From UBA6109 sp035366835 (GTDB taxonomy: Bacteria; Desulfobacterota; Syntrophia; Syntrophales; UBA6109): a stretch of 64,000 bases of DNA. Shown here one piece after another: positions 1-10,400 of the stretch. Position numbers and translations under genes: made by a program. The stretch covers positions 1 to 64,000 of the forward strand of contig DAOSIS010000018.1 of assembly GCA_035366835.1 (NCBI GenBank). Direction: 5' to 3'. The stretch's first letter is position 1, and every line of letters starts with the position of its first letter. The notes beneath the pieces are model-generated. The model saw only the letters and a list, made by a program, of their open reading frames with translations, was not told where the DNA came from and did no database searches.

Positions 1-3
1 CCT

Positions 4-49
4 ATAGGACATTTCTATTTTGGCAACAATAGGACATTTCTACTTTGGC
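4..49. repeat. Two 21-bp direct repeats, likely end of a decayed insertion sequence
   Basis: Two near-identical copies (4-24 and 29-49, one mismatch) of the unit ATAGGACATTTCTAYTTTGGC lie 25 bp apart at the window edge. Multiple short direct repeats at an element end are typical of IS21-like and related insertion sequences. The transposase, if any, would lie before the window. The family assignment is inference. Confidence 0.5.
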
Positions 50-70
50 TTGACACGCCCTTGTTTACCC

Positions 71-109
71 TTGACAGTGAAAGGGGGTTCAGGCATACTC
101 CCTTTCACT
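71..109 (+). promoter_or_regulatory. Putative sigma-70 promoter overlapped by a 10-bp inverted repeat, upstream of pyrR
   Basis: TTGACA at 71-76 is followed after 17 bp by CATACT at 94-99 (4 of 6 matches to TATAAT). A perfect 10-bp inverted repeat (76-85 and 100-109, AGTGAAAGGG and its complement) begins at the last base of the -35 box and extends just beyond the -10 box. It could be an operator or an IS-derived palindrome. Transcription from here would give a leader of about 150 nt before pyrR. Confidence 0.4.
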
Positions 110-130
110 TTCGGACACCCCTTTTAATTC

Positions 131-224
131 AATCCCGAGAGATGAACAAAGGGTTCCTTTTATGAAAGCGGTCATTTCAGTGAACGACAGGCGCCTTCCC
201 GCAACCGTGGGGGGCTTTTTTTTT
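131..224 (+). promoter_or_regulatory. pyr operon leader: PyrR-binding loop plus intrinsic terminator (attenuator)
   Basis: Bases 131-155 match most positions of the PyrR RNA recognition element: a lower stem AATCC/GGGTT (131-135 with 151-155) followed by the purine-rich GAGAG bulge segment (137-141). A GC-rich hairpin at 193-214 followed by nine T residues (216-224) forms an intrinsic terminator about 30 nt before the pyrR start. In the known mechanism, UMP-bound PyrR binds the loop and favours termination. The alternative antiterminator pairing was not resolved by eye. Confidence 0.6.
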
Positions 225-255
225 GACCGGCATAACTTGACTTGAGGCAAGGCCC

Positions 256-795
256 ATGGAAAAGAAGCGCGTAGTGATGGACGCTGAAGGGATCGACCGA
301 TCCCTGACCCGAATCGCCTATGAGATCCTGGAGAGAAACAAAGGCGTGGAAGACCTTGTCCTCGTGGGCGTGAGGACCGGCGGGGTGTTCCTGGCCGAAC
401 GGCTGAAGAAGAAGCTCGCCGCCATCGAGGGCGTCGATGTCCCCCTGGGTGTCCTCGACATCACCCTGTACCGGGACGATCTCCTGACGACGAACCGCAA
501 ACCGCGCCTCGGCAAGACGGACATCCCCCTGTCCCTGGAGAACCGGAAGGTCGTCCTCGTGGACGACGTCCTTTTCACGGGCCGAACGACGAGGGCCGCC
601 ATGGACGCCCTGATCGACTTCGGCAGGCCGAAGCTCATCCAGTTGGCCGTCCTCATCGACCGCGGACACCGTGAGCTCCCGATCCGCGCGGATTTTGTCG
701 GCAAGAACCTCCCCTCTTCACTGTGGGAGGCCGTCAGCGTGAACCTCTCGGAGCTCCAGGGAACGGACGAGGTCGTCATCGAGGAAGGAACCTGA
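256..795 (+). CDS. pyrR: Bifunctional pyr operon regulator / uracil phosphoribosyltransferase PyrR
   Basis: The 179-residue protein is the usual length for PyrR. The PRPP-binding signature VLVDDVLFTGRT lies at about residues 100-111. The family binds pyr mRNA to promote attenuation when UMP is high and also shows uracil phosphoribosyltransferase activity. The ATG at 256 has a modest upstream AGGCAAGG. It is the first gene of pyrR-pyrB-pyrC, and its leader at 131-224 carries the expected binding loop and terminator, which supports a regulatory role and not only salvage. Confidence 0.95.
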   Translation: MEKKRVVMDAEGIDRSLTRIAYEILERNKGVEDLVLVGVRTGGVFLAERLKKKLAAIEGVDVPLGVLDITLYRDDLLTTNRKPRLGKTDIPLSLENRKVVLVDDVLFTGRTTRAAMDALIDFGRPKLIQLAVLIDRGHRELPIRADFVGKNLPSSLWEAVSVNLSELQGTDEVVIEEGT

Positions 796-823
796 AATCT
801 TACTGTTCAAAGAGGTCCGCATC

Positions 824-1767
<944 letters not shown>

Positions 1768-1771
<4 letters not shown>

Positions 1772-3045
1772 AAATACTGCTCAAGGGAGGGAGGCTGATC
1801 GACCCCTCCCAGGAACTCGACACGGCGCTCGACCTCCTGATCAAGAACGGCAAGGTCGCCAAGACCGGGGAGGATCTGCCGGCCGGCGCCGACGTCGAGG
1901 TCGTCGGCATCGAGGGCTTGTGGCTCGTGCCGGGTCTCATCGACATGCACACGCATCTCCGCGAACCGGGCTACGAATACAAGGAAACGGTGCGGTCGGG
2001 GGCGGAAGCGGCTTGCGCCGGCGGCTTCACCGCCGTCGCCTGCATGGCCAACACGAATCCCGTGAACGACAACCGGGCGGTGACCGAATCCATCCGCCGG
2101 AAGGCCGCCGACGCCGGTTTCGCGCGCGTCTATCCCGTCGCGGCGGTCAGCCGGAATCTGGAAGGCAAGACCCTGGCGGAATTCCACGACCTGAAGGATG
2201 CGGGCGCCGTCGCCTTCTCCGATGACGGCAGGCCGGTCATGAACGCCGGGCTCATGAGAATGGCGCTGGAGTACGCAGCGTCGCTGGACATGCCCGTCCT
2301 CTCGCACAGCGAGGACGTCCATCTGTCCGCCGGCGGTGTCATGCACGAGGGCTCCGTCTCGACGGAGCTGGGATTCCCGGCGGCTCCTTCCGTGGCGGAG
2401 GAAGCCATGATCGCCCGGGACATCCTGATCGCGGAGTACGCGGGTGCGGACGTCCACATCTGCCACGTCAGCACGGCCGGGTCGGTGCGCCTGATTCGAG
2501 AGGCGAAGGCGCGCGGCGTCCGGGTGACGGCGGAGACGGCCCCGCACTACTTCACCCTGACCGACGAAGCCGTCCGCAGCTTCGACACGAACACGAAGAT
2601 GAACCCGCCGCTGCGGACCGCCGCCGATATTGCGGCGATCCAGGAAGGCCTGCGCGACGGAACGATCGACGCCATCGCCTGCGACCACGCCCCCCACGGC
2701 CAGACGGACAAGGAGGTCGAATACGAGTACGCCGCGAGCGGCATCAGCGGCCTCGAGACGTCGCTGGCCCTGAGTCTCGCGCTCGTTGCGCAGGGCATTC
2801 TTCGGCCGGGCGCTCTTGTCCGCAGGATGAGCACGAACCCGGCCGCGATCCTGAAGGTTCCCGGCGGAACGCTCAAGGCCGGCGCGGAAGCCGACGTCAC
2901 GGTGATCGACCCCGGCAGGAGTTGGACCGTCGACGTATCACGGTTCCGGTCGCGGGGAAAGAACTCCCCCTTCCAGGGGCGGACCCTGACGGGAAAAGCC
3001 GTCCTCACAATCGTCGGGGGCGACATCAAGCACCGGGAGATCTGA
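1768..3045 (+). CDS. pyrC: Dihydroorotase (multifunctional-complex type)
   Basis: This 425-residue amidohydrolase closes carbamoyl-aspartate to dihydroorotate. The zinc-binding HTHLREPG motif follows Asp59-Met60 (His61 and His63), later metal-ligand regions are HSED and HVST, and ACDHAPH carries the catalytic Asp. The length and motifs fit the type I (pyrB-linked) dihydroorotases. The ATG at 1768 is chosen because it overlaps the pyrB stop and begins the conserved MKILLKGGRLIDP start. A longer in-frame extension upstream exists but lies wholly inside pyrB. Confidence 0.95.
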
Positions 3046-3074
3046 CGGCCCGGACCAGCGGGCTTCTTCGGTTT

Positions 3075-3869
3075 ATGGGCGTGCAGAAGGGCATCAAGAC
3101 GGACGCGTTCGTCCTGCGCTTCGTCGACTACGGGGAATCCGACCGGATCGTCACGTTCTTCAGTTCCGACTTCGGCAAACTCAAGGGAATCGCCAAGGGC
3201 GCGCGGCGTAGCCGCAAGCGTTTCGCGAATGCCCTCGAACCCTTCACCAGGAACCGGATCCTCTTCTCCCGCAAATCACAGGGCCAGCTGGCCCTGATCG
3301 AGGGCGCGGACGTCATCGATCATTACGCAGGCATCCGCGCCGATCTCGAGCGGACGCTGACCGCCTCCTACTTCATCGACCTCACGGACGGCTTCACCGC
3401 GGAAGGAAAACAGCTTCCGGAACTGTTCGCCCTGCTGAGTGAATTCCTCGGGCTGATCGATTCGGGCCGCTTCAAACCGCCGATGCTCCGTTTCTTCGAA
3501 CTGCGCCTCCTGAAGATCGCCGGGTTCGAACCGGTGCTCGACCGCTGCACGTCCTGCTCGCAGCCCCTGGAGAACTCCACGGCGTACCGCTTCTATCCGG
3601 CCGATGGAGGTCTCCGCTGCGCCCGCTGCGTCGCCGGCGGTACCCAGGGGTTCCCCGTCTCCCCCGGCACGGCCAGGAGCCTGCTGATCGGACGGGCCGC
3701 GGACATCCGGATGCTGGGACGGATCGCGCTGACGGAACAGTCCGACCGGGAGAGCCGGCGGCTGCTTGCCGCCTTCATCCGCCACATCCTCGGCCGCGAG
3801 CCGAAGTCTTTCCGGATTCTGGAGGAGATCGTCAGGCCCTGGGGCAGCGCTTCGGGTTTTTCGGATTGA
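3075..3869 (+). CDS. recO: DNA repair protein RecO
   Basis: The 264-residue protein has an N-terminal OB-fold (TDAFVLRFVDYGESDRIV, about residues 8-25) that binds single-stranded DNA in the RecFOR pathway. A later four-cysteine zinc site (CTSC and CARC, about residues 157-182) is typical of RecO. The ATG at 3075 begins the conserved start; an upstream in-frame region overlaps pyrC and is not expected to be coding. It follows pyrC by 29 bp and is probably co-transcribed with it. Confidence 0.9.
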   Translation: MGVQKGIKTDAFVLRFVDYGESDRIVTFFSSDFGKLKGIAKGARRSRKRFANALEPFTRNRILFSRKSQGQLALIEGADVIDHYAGIRADLERTLTASYFIDLTDGFTAEGKQLPELFALLSEFLGLIDSGRFKPPMLRFFELRLLKIAGFEPVLDRCTSCSQPLENSTAYRFYPADGGLRCARCVAGGTQGFPVSPGTARSLLIGRAADIRMLGRIALTEQSDRESRRLLAAFIRHILGREPKSFRILEEIVRPWGSASGFSD

Positions 3870-3895
3870 CAGGGTTTCACCCGCCGTGCTATCAG
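3866..3895 (+). promoter_or_regulatory. Putative sigma-70 promoter for glyQS
   Basis: A perfect TTGACA at 3866-3871 overlaps the recO stop codon. It is followed after 18 bp by TATCAG at 3890-3895. It sits about 97 bp before glyQ. The -10 match is only partial. Confidence 0.4.
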
Positions 3896-3991
3896 CACTC
3901 CGGAAAATGGCAATCCCGTAATTTCCCGAGAGTTTTCCGGAAAAGCGCCCTGAGGATTCCTTTTCCAGATGCTCCGCATTGAGGAGGTTCC

Positions 3992-4861
3992 ATGACCTTT
4001 CAGGAATTGATTTTTGCGCTCAACGACTACTGGGCGAAACAGGGCTGCGTGATTCAGCAGCCCTACGATGTCGAGGTCGGGGCCGGCACCTTCAACCCGG
4101 CCACCTTTCTCCGTTCGCTGGGCCCGGAACCGTGGAATGTGGCCTACGTCGAACCCTCGCGGCGCCCGACGGACGGCCGGTACGGGGAGAACCCCAACCG
4201 GCTCCAGCACTACTATCAGTACCAGGTCATCATGAAACCGTCCCCGCAGAACATCCAGGAGATCTACCTGAACTCCCTGAAGAGCTTCGGCATCGATCCC
4301 CTGGAACACGACATCCGTTTCGTGGAAGACGACTGGGAATCCCCCACCGTGGGCGCCTGGGGACTCGGCTGGGAGGTCTGGCTCGACGGCATGGAGATCA
4401 CCCAGTTCACCTATTTCCAGCAGGTGGGCGGAGCGGACCTGAATCCCATCTGCGCGGAGCTCACGTACGGCATCGAGCGCATCGCCATGTACATCCAGGG
4501 CATCGACAATGTCTACGACCTGAAGTGGACCGACCGGATCACCTACGGCGACGTTCATCACCGCGGCGAAGTCGAATGGTCCGTGTACAATTTCGAGAAG
4601 GCCGACATCGACATGCTGCGGAAGCTCTTCGACATGTACGAGGCCGAGGGCGTCCGCGTGTCGAAGGAGGATCTGGTTCTTCCCACCTACGACGCCTGTC
4701 TCAAGTGCTCGCACACCTTCAACATGCTCAACGCCCGCGGCGCGATCAGCGTCGCCGAACGCACGAGCTACATCGGCCGCGTCCGGAATCTCGCGCGCCT
4801 GAGCGCCGAGGGGTACCTGAAACAGCGCGAGCAGATGGGATACCCTCTTCTGAAAAAATGA
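3992..4861 (+). CDS. glyQ: Glycine--tRNA ligase alpha subunit
   Basis: The 289-residue protein is the catalytic alpha chain of the bacterial alpha2beta2 glycyl-tRNA synthetase. It makes glycyl-adenylate and transfers glycine to tRNA-Gly. The opening MTFQELIFALNDYWA, the QPYDVEVGAGTFNPATF segment and the EPSRRPTDGRYGENPNR stretch are diagnostic of this family. A strong GAGGAGG ribosome-binding site precedes the ATG. glyS follows 33 bp later. Confidence 0.97.
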   Translation: MTFQELIFALNDYWAKQGCVIQQPYDVEVGAGTFNPATFLRSLGPEPWNVAYVEPSRRPTDGRYGENPNRLQHYYQYQVIMKPSPQNIQEIYLNSLKSFGIDPLEHDIRFVEDDWESPTVGAWGLGWEVWLDGMEITQFTYFQQVGGADLNPICAELTYGIERIAMYIQGIDNVYDLKWTDRITYGDVHHRGEVEWSVYNFEKADIDMLRKLFDMYEAEGVRVSKEDLVLPTYDACLKCSHTFNMLNARGAISVAERTSYIGRVRNLARLSAEGYLKQREQMGYPLLKK

Positions 4862-4894
4862 CGAAAGCATCCCGCATGGGAGTGGAGTTTGCGC

Positions 4895-6970
4895 ATGGGC
4901 AAGGAACTGCTGCTGGAAATCGGAACTGAAGAAATCCCCGCCGGCTTTCTGCCGAAGGCCTGCCGGGACATGGATGAAATGATCCGCAGGGAATTCGCGA
5001 CGGCCAGGATCGCCCACGGGCAGGTCCGGACGATGGCGACGCCCCGGCGGCTCGTCCTGTACGTCGAGGGCGTCGCGGAACGCCAGGAAGACCAGGTCAT
5101 CGAAAAGATGGGGCCCGCCCGGAAGGTGGCCTACGACGACAAGGGAAACCCGACCAAGGCCGCCCTCGGTTTCGCGAGGGGCCAGGGGATCGATCTGTGC
5201 GACATGGAAACGATCCGCACCGACAAGGGCGAGTACCTCTTCGCGCGCAAGCGCATCCCCGGCGGGCGGACCGCCGATCTCCTGCCGGACCTCCTCGCGC
5301 GGTTCATCCCCGCGATCCCCTTCCGGAAGTCGATGCGCTGGTCGGATCTGTCGCTGCGCTTCGCGCGCCCCATCCACTGGATCCTGGCGCTCTTCGGCGG
5401 AGAAGTCGTCCCGTTCCGCCTGGAGACGCTCGCGAGCGGCGACACCTCCCGCGGCCACCGATTCATGGCGCCCGAGGCCTTCGCCGTGAAGGATTTCGCC
5501 GACTACCTCGTCAAGACAAGGGAGCATTTCGTCGTCGTCGACCCCGAGGAGCGGAAGCGGACCATTCTCGAGGAGGCGCAGAAGGCGGCGCAGGCCGTGG
5601 GCGGCTCGATCCTGCGCAACGAAGACCTGTTGGAGACGGTCACCTTCCTCGTCGAATATCCCTCCGCCGTCTGCGGCAGCTTCGACCGGGAGTTTCTCGA
5701 ATTGCCGAAAGAGGTCCTCATCACCTCGATGATGTCCCACCAGAAGTACTTCCCCGTCGGAGATGCCGCCGGGAATCTCCTGCCCCACTTCGTGACGATC
5801 AACAACACGCTCGCCCGCGACCCGTCCGTCGTGGCGCGGGGGAACGAAAAAGTCATCCGGGCGCGCCTGTCCGACGCCCGCTTCTTCTTCACCGAAGACC
5901 GGAAGATCCCCTTGGAGCGGCGCGTGGACGACCTGAACAAGGTCGTCTTCCACAGCCTGCTGGGGACGTCCCGCGAGAAGGTCGAACGCTTCCGGAAACT
6001 GGCCGCCTGGATCGCCCGGCGTCTCAAGCCGGAACTTGCGGATTCCGTCGACCGCGCCGCCTTTCTGGCCAAGGCGGACCTCGACACGCAGATGGTCGGG
6101 GAATTCGCCGAACTCCAGGGCGTCATGGGACGCGAATACGCCCTCCTGGCCGGGGAGCAACCCGCCGTCGCCAGAGCGATCTACGAGCATTATCTGCCGA
6201 CCGCCGCAGGCGGCGCCCTTCCGCAGACGGACGAGGGGGCGATCGTCGGCATCGCCGACAAGACGGACACCATCGTGGGCTTCTTCGGCGTCAACGTCGT
6301 TCCCACCGGCACGGCCGATCCCTACGCGCTGCGGCGGCAGGCCCTGGGCATCATCAACATCATCCTGGACCGGGGCTACGACCTGCGTCTGGATTTCCTC
6401 ATCGACGAGAGCCTCGCGATCCTGGCCGGAAAAACGAAAAGGAAGCCGGCGGAAGTCCGCAGCGACGTCCTGGAATTCTTCCGGGGCCGCTTCGACAACC
6501 AGCTCGTTTCGCAGGGCCATCCCTACGACGTCGTGGACGCCGTTCTGGCCACGGACCCTGCCGACCTCGTGCGGTCGCTCCGCAAGATCGAGGCGATGGA
6601 AGTCCTCAAATCCCAGCCGGATTTCGAACCGCTGGCGACGTCCTTCAAGCGGATCGGGAACATCATCAAGGGCTTCTGCGGAGGCGACGTGAAGCCGGAG
6701 CTCTTCGCCGCGCCCCAGGAGCGGGAGCTCTACGCCGCGTACCTCGCCGTCAGCCGGCGGGCGCAGGATCATATCGACCGCGACGATTTCGCCGCCGCCC
6801 TGAAGGAGATGGCCACGCTGCGCAAACCGGTGGACGCCTTTTTCGACGCCGTCATGGTCATGGTCGACGACAGGCAGATCTGCTTCAACCGGCAGTCGCT
6901 CTTGGCGGCCATTTCGATCCTCTTCCGGTCGGTCGCCGACTTCTCCAAGCTCGCCACGGAAACCGTCTGA
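4895..6970 (+). CDS. glyS: Glycine--tRNA ligase beta subunit
   Basis: The 691-residue beta chain recognises tRNA-Gly. The conserved start MGKELLLEIGTEEIP, the HRFMAP segment and the DARFFFTEDRK motif identify the family, and the C-terminal anticodon-binding region is intact. The ATG at 4895 is preferred over a TTG two codons earlier because AGTGGAG lies at suitable spacing. A GC-rich hairpin follows the stop. Confidence 0.96.
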   Translation: MGKELLLEIGTEEIPAGFLPKACRDMDEMIRREFATARIAHGQVRTMATPRRLVLYVEGVAERQEDQVIEKMGPARKVAYDDKGNPTKAALGFARGQGIDLCDMETIRTDKGEYLFARKRIPGGRTADLLPDLLARFIPAIPFRKSMRWSDLSLRFARPIHWILALFGGEVVPFRLETLASGDTSRGHRFMAPEAFAVKDFADYLVKTREHFVVVDPEERKRTILEEAQKAAQAVGGSILRNEDLLETVTFLVEYPSAVCGSFDREFLELPKEVLITSMMSHQKYFPVGDAAGNLLPHFVTINNTLARDPSVVARGNEKVIRARLSDARFFFTEDRKIPLERRVDDLNKVVFHSLLGTSREKVERFRKLAAWIARRLKPELADSVDRAAFLAKADLDTQMVGEFAELQGVMGREYALLAGEQPAVARAIYEHYLPTAAGGALPQTDEGAIVGIADKTDTIVGFFGVNVVPTGTADPYALRRQALGIINIILDRGYDLRLDFLIDESLAILAGKTKRKPAEVRSDVLEFFRGRFDNQLVSQGHPYDVVDAVLATDPADLVRSLRKIEAMEVLKSQPDFEPLATSFKRIGNIIKGFCGGDVKPELFAAPQERELYAAYLAVSRRAQDHIDRDDFAAALKEMATLRKPVDAFFDAVMVMVDDRQICFNRQSLLAAISILFRSVADFSKLATETV

Positions 6971-6977
6971 TTCTTTT

Positions 6978-7001
6978 CCGGCCGCCCTTCGGGACGGCCG
7001 G
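6978..7001 (+). terminator. GC-rich hairpin after glyS, weak intrinsic terminator
   Basis: A 7-bp perfect stem (CCGGCCG at 6978-6984 and CGGCCGG at 6995-7001) encloses an additional CCC/GGG pairing. The downstream tract is pyrimidine-rich and not a clean T run, so termination efficiency is uncertain. Confidence 0.4.
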
Positions 7002-7217
7002 TCCTCCTTCTCACGGTCGATGAAGTTTCGATTGAATTTTTTTTCATTCTGATTTAGCCTGACTGCCTGATGGTGGTACCGTGGATATCCGGGTGCAAGC
7101 GGCAGGAGTGATCGTCTATCGTCCCGGAAAAGATGAAGAAAACCGGATCCCTCTCTCCCGTTGCTGCGGGGTCCGGCGGTTCGCTCCGGCTCCCGGGTCC
7201 AGATGGAGAAGTGAAGC

Positions 7218-9552
7218 ATGTTTGACCCGTTGAAAAGCGCCCCGGCCTGTCCGCCGAACGCAGCGCCGGCGCAGAACGCCAAGGTCAATGAATACGAAGA
7301 GAAGCTCCTCCTGCGCAAGGAGCTGCAGAACATCACCAACCGCATTCACGCCGCGCAGAACATCAAACAGATCCTGGTCGATCTCAAGGACGGCATCCTC
7401 AAACTCTTCAACGCGCATTCCCTGACGATCTATGTCGTCGACCGGGTGAAGAACGAGATCTACTCCCAGGTCATGGCCGGATCCGAACTCAAGGAGATCC
7501 GCGTCCCGATCAGCAACAAGAGCATCTCCGGCTACTGCGCCAACAACAACAGGATCGTCCACATCGCCGACGCCTACGACACCCTCGAACTCAAGGCCAT
7601 CGACAAGGAACTGTCTTTCGATCAGAGCTGGGACAAGAAAACGGGCTACCGGACCCGCCAGATCCTTGCGGCGCCCATCAACTACAGCGGCAAGCTCATG
7701 GGGGTCATCCAGATCCTCAACAAGAAGGGCGGCATCGGGAAGTTTACCGAGGAAGAGGTCTCCTTCGTCGAAGAGATCGCCGAGGTGCTCGGCGTCGCCT
7801 TCTTCAACCAGGAACGCTTCGCCCGCCGGCGAAAGACGCGTTTCGACTACCTCATCACGCGCGGGGCGATCAAGGAAGAGGAGCTCGACGCCGCGTGGGA
7901 GGAATCCCGCGAGAAGAAGGAGACGATCGAGGGCTACCTCATGTCGAAATACCGGATTTCGAAAGAGGACCTCGGCAAATCCTTCGAAGAGTTCTACCGC
8001 TGCAAGTTCGTGAGCTACAACGACAAACTGCCCATCCCCGGCGACCTGCTGAAAAACCTCAAGAAGGAATATCTCAAGGCGCGAACTGTGGGTGCCGCTG
8101 GAACGCAAGGGAGACGCCATCCGCGTCATCGTCGACGATCCCAACAACATCCTCAAGCGGGATACGATCGAGAGCCTGATGAAGACCAAGCAGCTGGTCT
8201 ACGATGTCGCCCTGCCCGAGGACATCAACAAGTACATCACCTATTTCTTCCAGGCCCAGGGGGACGACTCCAGTATCAGCGATATCCTCGGCCGGGCGGA
8301 GACAACGGAGGAGGAAACCCAGGAAGAAGAGGACGAGGCCGTCACCGAGTCCGACAGCGTCATCATGCAGCTCGTCAACAAGATCATCAACGACGCCTAC
8401 GCCCGCCGGACGTCGGATATCCATGTCGAGCCCAACGTCGGCAAGAAGAACGTCGAAGTCCGCCTCCGGGTCGACGGAAGCTGCGGGCTCTACCAGACCC
8501 TGCCCTACAGCTACCGCAACGCCATCATCTCGCGCATCAAGATCATGTCGAACCTCGACATCACGGAACGCCGCAAGCCCCAGGACGGCAAGATCAAATT
8601 CAAGCGCCCCACCGGCGAGGAGATCGAGCTCCGCGTGGCGACGATCCCCACCCAGGGCGGCGTCGAGGACGTCGTCATGCGCATCCTGGCCAAGGGCGAG
8701 ACGATGCCGCTGGAGGCCATGGGGCTCCTGAAGCGCAACTTCGACGAACTGGGCAAGATCCTCGAAAAGCCCTACGGGATGATCCTCGTCGTCGGTCCCA
8801 CCGGCTCCGGAAAGACGACGACCCTGCACGCGGCGCTTCACCATATCAACACGCCGGACACGAAGATCTGGACGGCGGAGGATCCCGTCGAAATCACCCA
8901 GTACGGCCTTCGCCAGGTCCAGGTCCAGCCCAAGATCGGCTTCGATTTCGCCGCCGCCATGCGCGCCTTTCTCCGCGCCGACCCCGACGTGATCATGGTC
9001 GGCGAAATGCGCGATTTCGAAACCGCCAAGACCGGCGTCGAGGCGTCCCTCACCGGCCACCTCGTCTTCAGCACGCTGCACACGAACAGCGCGCCGGAGA
9101 CGATCACCCGTCTGCTCGATATGGGGATCGACCCCCTGAACTTCGCCGACGCCCTGCTGGGCATCCTTGCCCAGCGTCTGGTCCGGACGCTCTGCAAGAA
9201 GTGCAAGGAGGCCTACCACCCGACGGAGCAGGAATTTGCGGAGCTCGTCGAGGCGTACGGCCCCAAGCAGTTCGAAAAACTCGGCGTCGTCTACGACGAC
9301 AAGTTCACGATGTACCGCCCCAAGGGCTGCGAGGCCTGCGACAAGTCCGGCTACAAGGGCCGGATGGGCATCCACGAGCTCCTCATCGGCACCGACGAGG
9401 TGAAGCGGCTGATTCAGAAGAAGTCGACCGTCGAGGTGATCCGGGAGAAGGCCATGGAGGAAGGCATGACGACCCTGCTTCAGGACGGCATCCAGAAGTC
9501 GATCCAGGGCGTCACCGACTTCGTCCAGGTCCGCAGGGTCTGCATCAAATAG
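7218..9552 (+). pseudogene. GAF-domain GspE/PilB-type assembly ATPase, split by a frameshift near 8079
   Basis: Two frames together make one protein of about 777 residues. The first part (7218 to about 8079) holds a GAF domain at about residues 45-205 and an MshEN-like N-domain. The second (from about 8080) continues it and holds the secretion ATPase: Walker A GPTGSGKTTT, Walker B DPDVIMVGEMRD, His-box STLHTNSA and a four-cysteine zinc site CKKC/CEAC. The join reads EYLKA then RELWVPLERKG, where relatives are continuous, so one base is effectively extra in the GGCGCG tract near 8079. The family powers type II secretion or type IV pilus assembly. No pilin or platform genes are adjacent. It may be a true mutation, an assembly error, or translated as two proteins from the GTG at 8092. 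Confidence 0.85.
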
Positions 9553-9595
9553 AAACCCGCCGGAATCGGGAGTTCCACGGGCGGTTCAGAACAGG

Positions 9596-9621
9596 AAAGA
9601 CGGCGCGCTGCCGTCTTTTTT
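9596..9621 (+). terminator. Intrinsic terminator after the GspE-like gene
   Basis: A 9-bp perfect stem (AAAGACGGC at 9596-9604 and GCCGTCTTT at 9610-9618) with a 5-nt loop runs directly into a T tract. It is about 45 bp after the stop codon. Confidence 0.8.
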
Positions 9622-9758
9622 CCTTTTTGGCAATATCACGAGAGGATGATCTCATGGTTCAGATCGACATCACTTCCTTCGTCTATCCGCAGTCAGGAAA
9701 AGTCTCTGCAGTTGCTTGCTGCGCAGGGGGGCGGGAGGCCGACGCGGCAATCCGGTCC

Positions 9759-10397
9759 TCAGGGCCGCACCGGGACGGCGGCACAGATATCGGCTACGGC
9801 CTGGCGGGAAAAAGCCTCGGCGGCCCGGCTCATGGCACCCGCCAGGGCACTGGTCCCCTCGCCCTCCAGCGCCTTCGCAAAGCGGTACCCCTTCTGCATA
9901 ACGACTCTCTGCACCGGATTTCTTTCCTTGAGATCCACCAGGGTCAGCGTCAGCGATAGGCGCGCGCTGCGCCCTCCCGGCTCCACGCTCTCCAGAAATT
10001 CTTCCAGTCTCCCCTCGATCGAATAGCCCGCCTCCTCCAGGCTCTGCGGCGGAAGCACCGCGGAGAAGCAGCCGGCGGCGCGCAGATCGCGGATCAGGAG
10101 GTCCGCCATCATGTCGGCGGGAGACGCCGCCCAGCGGCGGTTCCGGTAGGTATCGAGGCGGAAGGCGTCGGTCCCGAAGACAACGGATACGTCCCCGAAG
10201 GGCCTCGCCGCCGAGAAGCGTTCCACGCGGATCGTCCCCGCCGCGGCATTTCCCGTCGCCGCCGGAGGTTCGTACCGCAGCGCGTAACGCTCGACGGCCG
10301 GCGACGGCCCCGTCCGCCCGAAGCAGCCTGTCACCGCGGCGAGCCCGAACAGGACCAACAGACCCCGAAAGAAGATATGCCCCTTGTTTCCCGACAT
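9759..10397 (-). CDS. ABC-type transport auxiliary lipoprotein (Mla/Pqi-associated)
   Basis: The 212-residue protein begins with a lipoprotein signal ending in the lipobox AVTGC (Cys25), so it is probably anchored to a membrane facing the periplasm. The rest resembles the ABC_trans_aux (PqiC-like) family that accompanies MCE transporters. It is last in the mlaF-mlaD-lipoprotein group, and only 3 bp separate it from mlaD. In this context it likely forms part of the trans-envelope phospholipid transport system. It replaces the soluble MlaC carrier, which is absent here. Confidence 0.75.
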   Translation of the reverse strand: MSGNKGHIFFRGLLVLFGLAAVTGCFGRTGPSPAVERYALRYEPPAATGNAAAGTIRVERFSAARPFGDVSVVFGTDAFRLDTYRNRRWAASPADMMADLLIRDLRAAGCFSAVLPPQSLEEAGYSIEGRLEEFLESVEPGGRSARLSLTLTLVDLKERNPVQRVVMQKGYRFAKALEGEGTSALAGAMSRAAEAFSRQAVADICAAVPVRP

Positions 10398-10400
10398 GGT

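Noticed and set aside
3593..7345. Open minus-strand frame of 1250 codons
   Set aside because: It runs antisense to recO, glyQ and glyS, resembles no protein, and results from GC-rich codon bias on the other strand.
9655..9758. Possible gene start MVQIDITSFVYP after the terminator at 9596
   Set aside because: It has a faint resemblance to an ATP synthase b-subunit start, but it quickly loses protein character and runs into the antisense lipoprotein gene. At most it is a remnant.
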